From Azospirillum lipoferum 4B (GTDB lineage: Bacteria > Pseudomonadota > Alphaproteobacteria > Azospirillales > Azospirillaceae), in assembly GCF_000283655.1 (NCBI RefSeq), contig NC_016623.1, positions 248,001 to 312,000 of the forward strand: a stretch of DNA of 64,000 bases. The letters are read 5' to 3'. Numbering within the stretch: position 1 is the first letter of the stretch; each line of letters starts with the position of its first letter. Positions 52,818 to 61,800 of this stretch are shown here, piece by piece. Made by a program: the position numbers and the translations under genes. The notes beneath the pieces were generated by a model. It did not search any database. It saw only the letters and a list, made by a program, of their open reading frames with translations, and was not told where the DNA came from.

Positions 52818-54104
52818 ATGAAGAAGATCCGTGGTTTGCGGTGGCAAATCCTTGCCCTGATGATGCTCGGCACCGTGGTCAACTACATCGACCGCAACAC
52901 GCTGGGCATCCTGGCGCCGACGCTCAAGGAACAGCTCCATTTCACCACCGAGCAGTATTCCTTCATCGTCAGCGCCTTCCAGCTCTGCTACAGCCTGATG
53001 CAGCCGATTGCGGGTTACATCACCGACCTGATCGGCCTGAAGCTCGGCTACGCCATGTTCGCCTTCGTCTGGGGCACCGCGGCCGCCATGCATGCGCTGG
53101 CCGGCGGCTGGCAGTCGATGGCCTTCTTCCGCGGCCTGCTGGGCATCAGCGAGGCGGCCGCCATGCCGTCGGGCGTGAAGACTTCCACCCTGTGGTTCCC
53201 GGCCAAGGAACGTTCGATCGCCACCGGCTGGTTCAACACCGGCAGTTCGATCGGCGCGATGGTCGCCCCGCCCTTCGTCATCTGGCTGTCGCTGACCTAT
53301 GGCTGGCAGGAAGCCTTCCTCGTCACCGGCCTGCTCGGCATCGGCATGTCGGCCCTGTGGTTCATGCTGTACCGCAACCCCGAGAACCATCCGCGCCTGA
53401 CGAAGGAAGAGCACGCCTACATCCTGGAAGGCCAGGAGCATGTCGATCTGCCGAAGCCGTCGGTGAAGCGCGTGCTGGGCAAGGGCAAGTTCTGGAGCAT
53501 CGCCGCCGCCCGTTTCCTGACCGAGCCGGCGTGGCAGACCTTCAGCTTCTGGATCCCGCTGTACATGGTCACCACGCGTGGCATGGACATCAAGCAGTTC
53601 GCCCTGTTCGCCTGGCTGCCCTTCCTGTTCGGCGATCTCGGCTGCATCCTCAGCGGCTACCTGTCGCCCTTCTTCGTGAAGCGCTTCAGGATGTCCCTGG
53701 TCAACTCCCGCATCGCCGGCGTCGGCATCGGCGCGGTGTGCATGGTCGGCCCGGCCCTGATCGGCTTCTCCGCCAGCCCGATCACTGCCATCTTCCTGTT
53801 CTCGCTGGGCGCCTTCGCCCATCAGATGCTGTCGAGCCTGCTCTACGCCCTGGTCACGGACACCTTCGAAAAGCAGGACGTCGCCACGGCGACCGGCTTC
53901 GGCGGCATGGCCGGCTACATGGGCGGCATGATCTTCTCGCTGATCATCGGCCAGCTCGCCACCACCATCGGGTACGAGCCGCTGTTCGCCTGCCTGACCG
54001 TGTTCGACCTGACCGCCTTCGTGATCGTCGCCCTGGTCCTGGGCGAGCGCGGCAAGAACGCCGCCCCATCGGTCCCGAGCCCCGCCACCGGCACGGCGGA
54101 CTGA
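52818..54104 (+). CDS. exuT: MFS hexuronate transporter (ExuT type)
   Basis: A 428-residue 12-span MFS protein. The anion:cation symporter signatures are TVVNYIDRNTLGILAPTLKE, LGISEAAAMPSGVKTSTLWF and PAKERSIATGWFNTGSSIGA. The ExuT/GudP group imports galacturonate, glucuronate or aldarates with protons. GAGGA stands 5 nt before the ATG. It shares an operator with uxaB, which fits galacturonate or tagaturonate as substrate. The terminator at 54131-54158 closes the unit. Confidence 0.9.
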   Translation: MKKIRGLRWQILALMMLGTVVNYIDRNTLGILAPTLKEQLHFTTEQYSFIVSAFQLCYSLMQPIAGYITDLIGLKLGYAMFAFVWGTAAAMHALAGGWQSMAFFRGLLGISEAAAMPSGVKTSTLWFPAKERSIATGWFNTGSSIGAMVAPPFVIWLSLTYGWQEAFLVTGLLGIGMSALWFMLYRNPENHPRLTKEEHAYILEGQEHVDLPKPSVKRVLGKGKFWSIAAARFLTEPAWQTFSFWIPLYMVTTRGMDIKQFALFAWLPFLFGDLGCILSGYLSPFFVKRFRMSLVNSRIAGVGIGAVCMVGPALIGFSASPITAIFLFSLGAFAHQMLSSLLYALVTDTFEKQDVATATGFGGMAGYMGGMIFSLIIGQLATTIGYEPLFACLTVFDLTAFVIVALVLGERGKNAAPSVPSPATGTAD

Positions 54105-54130
54105 GCATCCGGCGGTTCCGCGATCCGAAA

Positions 54131-54164
54131 CGCCCTCCGGCCCGGAAGCCGGGGGGCGCTTTTC
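54131..54164 (+). terminator. Rho-independent terminator of exuT
   Basis: An 11-bp stem (54131-54141 with 54148-54158, one G-T pair) is followed by CTTTTCG, 26 bp after exuT. Confidence 0.85.
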
Positions 54165-54221
54165 GTTTGCGCCCCGGTCGAGCGGCAGCTGCACAAAAAA
54201 CCAACCGGTTGCCGAACATGC

Positions 54222-54253
54222 TTGCCAAGCGAATGAGATATTAATATATTAGT
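54222..54253 (+). promoter_or_regulatory. Orphan promoter with operator C
   Basis: TTGCCA (54222-54227) and TATATT (54245-54250) are separated by exactly 17 bp. Operator C, ATATTAATATATTAGT (54238-54253), overlaps the -10. The reverse complement of C differs from operators A and B at just one position each. No protein-coding gene follows. Confidence 0.6.
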
Positions 54254-54256
54254 CTT

Positions 54257-54352
54257 CGTACCGCTGGATGCGCCGTGGTCTGATCGCGGCACAACTTGTT
54301 GGACGTTCCTCTCGGACTTCAGAGCCGCCGGTTTCCCGACGGCTCTTTTTTT
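54257..54352 (+). ncRNA. Candidate regulatory small RNA (about 96 nt)
   Basis: The predicted start lies just after operator C, and the unit ends in a strong terminator (7-bp outer stem AGAGCCG/CGGCTCT, inner 3-bp stem, T7). No frame with a ribosome-binding site lies inside; the only in-frame ATG (54268) lacks a Shine-Dalgarno site and reads through the terminator stem. exuT has its own terminator upstream, so this is a separate unit. It would be switched together with uxaB and exuT. Its targets are unknown. Confidence 0.5.
54321..54352 (+). terminator. Rho-independent terminator of the candidate small RNA
   Basis: AGAGCCG (54321-54327) pairs with CGGCTCT (54340-54346), with an inner CGG/CCG stem and a 4-nt loop, followed by seven T. 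Oriented rightward. Confidence 0.88.
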
Positions 54353-54395
54353 GCCCGCTCTACGGCGGGAGAAGCGACATTCGGACGGCGGTGGC

Positions 54396-55082
54396 TCAGC
54401 GACGCCCGCCGACCTCGTCCAGATGCGTCAGCATGTCGGCCGGATCCTCGTAGACGCGCAGGGCGCCGGATCGTTCCAGCTCCTCCCGGCCATAGCCGCC
54501 CGACAGCAGGCCGATGCCGAGCGCACGCGCACGCTTGGCCGCGATCATGTCCCATATGCTGTCGCCGACGACGAAGGCGCTCGCGATGTCCACGCCGATT
54601 CGGGCGGCGGCGGCCAGGAACAGGTCCGGATCCGGCTTGGCATATTGGACCTCGTCACGGGTCACCACCGCGGCGCGGCCGGGATCGACACCCAGCTTTT
54701 CCAGCGCGGGCCTCGCGGTCTCCATCCGTCCGCTGGTGGCGATCGCCCAGGGGATGCCCATGCCGGTCAGCGCGTCCAGCAGGTCCCGCGCGCCGGGAAG
54801 CGGCACGACTCCGGCGGCCAGCCGTTTGTAAGCGTCCGCATGGCGCCGCCGCAGCCGGTCGAGAAGATCCTGGTCGATGGCAAGCCCGGTCTCGCGCAGC
54901 AGCATGTTGGTGAACAGCCCGCCGCTCATGCCGATCTTGCGGTGGATGCGCCACACCGACAGCGCGATGCCCTCCTCGTCCAGGGCCTCCCTCCAGGCCA
55001 GCACATGCTGATACACGGTGTCCGTCAGCGTCCCGTCCAGGTCGAACAGGAAGGCGTTGGTCATGTGGGGAAAACTGGTCAT
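54396..55082 (-). CDS. HAD-superfamily phosphatase (phosphoglycolate/beta-phosphoglucomutase-like)
   Basis: About 228 residues. The HAD motifs are FLFDLDGTLTDT (I), IPWAIATSGRM (II), KPDPDLFLAAAARI (III) and FVVGDSIWDMIAAKRA (IV), with a helical cap carrying HVLAWREALDEEG. It is a cytoplasmic sugar-phosphate or phosphoglycolate-type phosphatase. Starts at 55097, 55082 and 55064 are possible; 55082 has AGAGGG close by. It is convergent with exuT and the candidate small RNA. The substrate is not readable. Confidence 0.9.
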   Translation of the reverse strand: MTSFPHMTNAFLFDLDGTLTDTVYQHVLAWREALDEEGIALSVWRIHRKIGMSGGLFTNMLLRETGLAIDQDLLDRLRRRHADAYKRLAAGVVPLPGARDLLDALTGMGIPWAIATSGRMETARPALEKLGVDPGRAAVVTRDEVQYAKPDPDLFLAAAARIGVDIASAFVVGDSIWDMIAAKRARALGIGLLSGGYGREELERSGALRVYEDPADMLTHLDEVGGRR

Positions 55083-55351
55083 GTCCCTCTGGTCCATCGG
55101 TTGGCTGGGCAAGATCGCCGAAGCCGGCATGCCCGACAGGAACAGACGTGGGGGCGACAGCCACGCTTCGCCAAAGAATTGCGACCGGTCGCAATGGATT
55201 TTCCTCACAGATAATCCGGGCGAACTTCACCACCCCTTGCACTACGCCTGCGCGAATACGGCCGCTTCCGCTGGCGGGTTGACTCCGATACAGTCCCCGG
55301 CAAAGCTCGCGACCGGCCGATTCGGCGTGGTGCTGGAAGTGGGAGACGTGC

Positions 55352-55831
55352 GTGTTGGAAACGCCACGGGGCGACGGGTGGACTGCCGACGATGATCTGG
55401 TCACTCTGCTGGATCATGTCAGCAGGCTTGTCTATGGCATCGGTTTCGCCGACGGGCTTTTCCCGGCGCAGTGGGTGGCGTTGCGCTATTTCCACGACTC
55501 GCCGGAACCGGCACGGACCCTGACGGCGCTGGCCCGGTTCCAGCGGATCCACCTCGCCCCGGTTTCGCGCACCGTCTCCACCCTGGTGGACAAGGGGCTG
55601 CTCGCCCGCCGACCGCATCCGGGTTTCAAGCGCGGCTGGCTGTTCGACCTGACCGAGGAGGGCCGGGCGCTGCTCGACCGCGACCCGCTGCGCCACTCGC
55701 TGGGTCCGCCCATCGCCGGACTGGCGGAGGACGAGCGGGCGATGCTGGGCCGCCTGATGAAGCGGATCATCGCCCACATGCAGGCAGAGCCCGAGGCGGA
55801 AGGCAGGGCGGAGCGCCCGCCGGTCGCCTGA
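55352..55831 (+). CDS. MarR-family regulator
   Basis: A 159-residue winged-helix protein starting at GTG after GGGAG. LVYGIGFADGLFPAQWVALR, LAPVSRTVSTLVDKGLLARR and FDLTEEGRALL give the MarR layout: N-terminal helix, recognition helix and wing. Unlike common MarR proteins it keeps an unusual HPGFKRGWLF wing. It ends 43 bp from the convergent giant adhesin gene. Likely target: its own promoter or a nearby transporter; none is evident. Confidence 0.82.
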   Translation: MLETPRGDGWTADDDLVTLLDHVSRLVYGIGFADGLFPAQWVALRYFHDSPEPARTLTALARFQRIHLAPVSRTVSTLVDKGLLARRPHPGFKRGWLFDLTEEGRALLDRDPLRHSLGPPIAGLAEDERAMLGRLMKRIIAHMQAEPEAEGRAERPPVA

Positions 55832-55874
55832 GGCGACGGACGCGCCGACCGTCCGCACCCGCCGCACCGCTGCT

Positions 55875-58800
55875 TCAGTAGGTCAGCCTTTCGATGTTCT
55901 GCAGAACCAGCTGGTGATGGTTCTGGTCCTCCAGCGTGACCGTCGTGTCGGTGTTGAAGGTCAGCCCATGGCCCGAGGGGTCGACGGTGTAGGCAATCCC
56001 TTGGGCGTCGAGCTGCTGCAGCCAGTTGCCGCCGACATTGGCGACGAAGGCGCCGACCTCGACCACATCGGTCCAGCCAACGCCGACGCCGCCGTCGATG
56101 GTCAGATCGCCGTTGCGCGGCGCGAAGATGAACAGGTCGTCGCCATCGCCGCCCGACATGCCGGTCGTGGCGCTGCCGGCATGGAGGATGTCGGCGCCCG
56201 CGCTTCCGGTCATCGTAGTATCGCCCGAAACCAGCACCTCCAGCGCCATCGGGTCGCTGGACAGCCCCTGGCCGTCGCTGACCGTCACCTCCAGCGTCCG
56301 CGCGCCGGTGCCGCCGGGTGTCAGGGCGAGATGGCGGAGGATGTCGGTGTAGGTGGCGGTCGAGGCGTTTCCGGCCAGTGACAGCTGGTGGGTGGCGTCG
56401 TTCCAGCTGACCTCGATTCCCGTGCCGGACAGGGTCCTGTGGCCGGTGGCCGGATCGGTGTCGATGGTCAGGCCGGCCAGATCGAGCGTGTCGCCGGTCT
56501 GCGAGCCGGCCGCGATGCGGATCGACATGCCGGACATGACGCTGTTGTCCACGTCGGCGACCGTCGCATCGGCGGCCACCGCCGGATGACTGGCGGCATC
56601 GGCGGCGATGACGGTGGTGGCGTGGCCGGCGGTCAGGGTCGGCTTGTCGTTCACCGGATCGACCGTCACCGTCACGGTCCGCGTCACCGCGGCACTGTCG
56701 GCCCCGTCCCGGGCGGTCGCCGTGACCGACAGGGTGACCGGTCCGGCCGCGTCGGTCGGCGGGGTGTAGGTCAGGCCCGCCAACTGCGCGGTGGTGAGGG
56801 TCCAGCTGCCGTCGGCATTGTGGGTGCCGTGGTTCAGGCTGGCGCCCGCGGGCATGCCGGCGATCCGCACGCCAACCGTCTCCGACCCGTCGGTGTCGGT
56901 GGAGGCTGCGGTGATCGTCAATGCAATCGCCGTATCCTCATGCCCATTGACAGCCGAGACCACGGTCAGGTCGGGGGTGTCGGCCATCGGGGTCACCGTC
57001 ACCGCCAGCGTGCCGGAGGTGGTCGCCGCCGCCGCGCTGCCGTCCGTCGACATGGCGGTGACGGACAGGGTGAAGCTGGTGCCGCTGTCGGGCGCCGGCC
57101 TGATCGCCAGCCCGGCCAGCTGGTCCGGCGTCAGCGTGATCGACCCGTTGGACGGGGTCAGCGTGTCCCCGGCCGTGTTGGTCAGGGTGGCTCCGGCCGG
57201 GATGTCCTTGACGGTGACGGTGAGCGTCTCCGAAAGGTCGGTCAGCGCCGGAGCGATGGACAGCGGGATCGTCCCGTCCTCCACCCCCGTGGCGGGCAGC
57301 AGAGCCAGGGTCGGCGCATCGGAGACGGCGGTCACCGTGACCGGCAGTTGCGCCACGATGGAGGCCGGCGCGGCGCTGCCATCCGTGGAAGTGGCGGTTA
57401 CGGTCAGGGTGAAGTCGCCGTCGTCGTTCGGCGGCGGCTTGATCGCCAGACCGGAGAGCTGCGCCGCGGTCAGGGTGACGCTGCCGTTGACGACCGTCAG
57501 CGTGCCGTTGGCGGTGTTGGTCAGCTGCGCACCGGCGGGGATGCCGCTGACGGTGATGCTCAGCGTTTCCGAACCGTCGGTCAGGGCGGCGTCGATGGTC
57601 AGCGGGATCGCCGCATCCTCGTTGCCCGAGGCGGCGGCCACGGTCAGGGTCGGCGTGTCGGACAGCGGGTCGACCGTTACGGACAGCGTCTTGCTCACCT
57701 GAACCGCAGTGGCGCCGCCATCCTTGGCGGTGGCCTTGACGGTCAGGGTGAAGTCGCTGTCGCTGTTCGACGGCGGCTTGATCGCCAGACCGGCAAGCTG
57801 TCCCGGATTGAGCGTGATGCTGCCGCCACCGATGGTCAGAGTGTCGCCGGCGGTGTTGGTCAGGCTTGCACCGCTGGGGATGCCACTGATGGTGATCGTC
57901 AGCGTTTCCGACCCGTCGGTGTCGCCCAGCAGTGCGCTGATCGACATCGGGATCCGGGCATCCTCGTCCCCGGTCGCGGGCAGAACATCCAGGGTCGGGG
58001 TGTCGGTCACCGGCGCGACGGTGACCGGCAGCTGCGCGCTGGTGCTGACCGGAGTTGCGGTTCCATCGGCGGCGGTGGCAGTGACGGTCAGGGTGAAATC
58101 ATCGTCCTTGTCGGGGGGCGGGGTGATCGCCAGACCGGCAAGCTGGCCGGGGTTCAGGGTGATGCTGCCGCCGGTGATGGTCAGAGCCTCTCCCGCGCTG
58201 TTGGTCAGGGTGGCGCCGCCGGGAATGCCGCTGATGGTGATGCTCAGCGTCTCCGATCCGTCGGTGTCGGTCAGCGCCGGGTTGATCGTCAGCGCAATCG
58301 CCGAGTCCTCGTTTCCGCTGGCGGCGGTGACGGTCAGGGTCGGGGTATCGGACGCCGCGTTCAGCGTGATCGGCACGGCCACCACCTTCGTCGCGGTGCT
58401 GCCGTTGGATTCGATGCTGACGGCGGTGACGGTCAGCGTGAAGTCCACGTCGCTGTTGGCCGGCGGGGTCAGCGACAGGCCGTTCAACTGGGCCGGCGTC
58501 AGGGTCCAGCTGCCGTCGCCGTTGCGGGTGCCGGCCGACAGCAGCGCGCCGGCCGGCACGCCGGCGATGGTCACCAGCCCCAGGCGCTCCGATCCGTCGA
58601 TATCGGATAGGGCGACCGACAGGTTCAGCGGCAGGACGGTGTCCTCCGTCCCGGTCAATGCGCCCGCGGTGACGATGGGCTGGTCGGCGGCCGGATCGAC
58701 GCTGACGCGGAACAGCTGGCTGGTGGTGGCGGTGACGCCGGTCGACTGCTCCTTCGTCGTCGCGGTCAGGGTCAGGTTGAAGTCGGTGCCGCTGTCGGCG

Positions 58801-61800
58801 GGCGGCAGCAGCTTCAGCCCGCTCAGCTGCGCCGCGGTCAGGTCGACCGCGCCGGCGGTGGGCGTCAGCCTGTTGCCGTTCGCATCGATCAGCACCGCGC
58901 CGGCGGGGAGGCCGGACAGGACGATGGCCATCGTCTCCGACCCGTCGGTATCGACCAGGGACGCCCTCAGGTTCAGCACGATTTCCGTGTCCTCGTCGCC
59001 CGAGGCATTGGCGACGATGACGGTGGGCGCGTCGGTCACCGCCGTGACGTCGACATGAATGGTGGCGGTGGTGGTGGCGGTGCTCTTGTTGGAGCTTTCC
59101 AGGCTGGTGGCGGTCAGAGTCAGGTCCATGCCGCCGGAATAGTTGCGCGGCGGCGTGACGGTCAGGCCGGACAGTTCCGACGGCTTCAGCGTCCAGGACC
59201 CGTCGCCGTTGTTGGAGCCCTTGTTCAGCACCGCGCCATCGGGCAAGCCGGACAGGATGACCGCCATCGTCTCCGACCCGTCGGTATCCATGAGGTTGGC
59301 CGACAGGTTCAGGGCAATGGCGGTGTCCTCCGCCCCCGTCGTGTTCTGGACGGTGACGTTCGGCGCGTCGGCGACGGCGGTGTAGGTCACGTTGAGGGTC
59401 TTGGACGACCAGGCCTCCGCCGCCGCGCCGTCCTTGGCGGCAGCATCGACGGTCAGCGTCACCGTGCCGGCGAAGTTGGCCGGCGGCGTCAGGGTCAGGG
59501 CGGAACGCTGCGCCGGTGTCAGGCCGGACAGGTCGTAGACGCCGTTGCCGAGCGACGTGCCCGCCGAAAGGGTGAAGCCGGCCGGAACCGTCACCCTGAG
59601 CGCGGTGATCGCCTCGCCGCCGCCGACCAGATCGGTGACCGCGGCGGAGATCGACAGGCTGGCGGCGTGGTCCTCCTGCACTGTGACCGAACTCGCGGAG
59701 ATGGACGGGGCGTCGCTGACCGGCGCCACATCGACGGTCAGGGTCCTGGTCGCAGTCGCACGGTCGGCGTTGCTCGTTTCCCGCGCGACGGCGGTCACGC
59801 TCAGCTGGTAGGTGCCGCTCGCGTCGGCCGGCGGGGTGAATTTCAGCCCGGCAAGCTGGTTGGGTGTCAGCACCCAGCGTCCGGTGGTGGAATCCAGATA
59901 TCCGGCCGACAGCGTGGCGCCGGCCGGCAGCCCTTCGATGACGACGCTGGCCAGGATTTCCGAGCCGTCGGTGTCGTCCAGCGCAGCGGCGATGTTCAGC
60001 GCGATGGCCGTGTCCTCGTTGCCGGTGGCCGGCTGCACGGTCAACAGCGGGCTGTCGGCGACGGCGGTGACGGTCACGTCCTGCGTCAGCGTGGTGTGGG
60101 CGTTGCTGCTGCCCGACGTCACATCGAGGGTGATCCTGAAATCGGCATCGCTGTTGGCTGGCGGCTTCAACGTCAGGCCGGCCAGCTGCGCCTTGGTCAG
60201 CGTGATGGAGCCGCCGGTGATGGTCAGCGTGTCACCGGCCGTATTGGTCAGGCTGGCCCCTGCCGGGATGCCGGACAGGGTGACGGCGGTCACAGTCTGC
60301 CAGTTTGCCAGACCGGCCTCGATGCCCAGGGCGACCGCCGAATCCTCGGCGGTGGTCACGGCGGCCGGCCGGTCGCTGCCGACGCTGGGGTCCAGTGGTG
60401 GCGGGGGCGGGGGCGGCGGGGGCGGCGGAGGGCTGGTGCCGCCGCCGTTGTTCCCGCCGTTCGAACCGCCCGGATCGGTCGAGCCGCCGCCGTTGGAACC
60501 GGTCGAGGTGGTCCAGCTCAGCACGAAGCTGTCGGACACGCTGGTGTTGCGGTCGCCCTCGCTTTCGATGCTGTAGGGTTTGACCGTCAGCGTCACGCTG
60601 GCCGTGTCGATGTTGGTGCCGGAATCGACGCTGTGGGCGATGCCGGCGGCATTGACATCCTTGACGGTCAGCTTCAATCCGCCTTCGGCCAGCGCCGCGG
60701 CATAATCGTCCGCGGTCAGCGTCCAGGTGCCGTTGCCGTTGTCGAGGCCGCGTGACAGCACCGTGCCCTTCGGAACGCCGGAGATGGTGACCGCCAGCTT
60801 TTCCGACCCGTCCGTATCCTGTAGGAAGGCGTTCAGGTTCAGCACGAGATCGGTCGGCACGGCCCCCGTCACCGTATGGTCGTCGACATGGTAGGGCACC
60901 GCCGATCCGTCGGCCGCATGCGACACCGGCGCGTCGGCCACCGCTGTGACGACGACCTTCGGGGCGTAGGTCCTGGTCAGGCTGTCGGTGCCGTCGACCA
61001 CCGTCACCGTCACGGTGATGGTGAAGTCGTCGGCAGTGTTGGCCGGCACGATCAGCCGCAGGTTGCCGAGCTTGGCCGGATCGACGGTCCAGCTGCCGTC
61101 GGCATTGGCGGTCAGCGCGCCGGCATCCGTGCTGGTCAGCGTCGCCCAGGCCGGCAAGCCGGAGATGACGATGGCGGAGATATGCTCCGAATTGTCCACG
61201 TCGCTGGTGAGCGCCGAGATGCTCAGGGGAATGCCGCCGACGGCGTCCTCCTGCGCGCTGGCGCCGATGGAGACCCGCGGCTCGTCCGCCTTGGGATCGA
61301 CGGTGACGATCAGGTCGCGGGTGTCCTTCAACACCCCGCCGGAGGTCACGCCATTCACCGTGACGATCGGCGCGCCGTTGCTGTCGGTGGTGATGACATC
61401 CACCTTCAGCGACACGGTGCCGGCGAAGTCCTTCTTCGTGGTCAGGGTCAGCTCGTCGCGATAGGCGACATCCACCGACCAGCGGCCGTTGCCGAGATAG
61501 ACCAGCCCGCTCTCGTGCCCAGCCGCCAGCGACAGCCAGGAATCCGCCGGCAGGTTGCTGACGACCAGCGACAGCCGCTCCGACCCGTCATCGTCCAGCA
61601 TCACCAGATCGCCGAGGCGCAGGTTGATCGCCGTGTCCTCGCTGCCGCGGGCGCTGAGCGCGCCGTTCGGCGTGACGGCGTCGGCGACGCCCTGCACCTC
61701 GACATGGACGGTCACCGCGGCGGCATCGGCGACGCTGCTGTTCGAGGATTCCGTCGCCCGGGCGGTGAAGGTCAGGTTGAAGCCGGTGTTGGAATTGGCC

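Noticed and set aside
54268-54354. Small peptide inside the candidate small RNA
   Set aside because: The ATG lacks a ribosome-binding site and the frame runs through the terminator hairpin.
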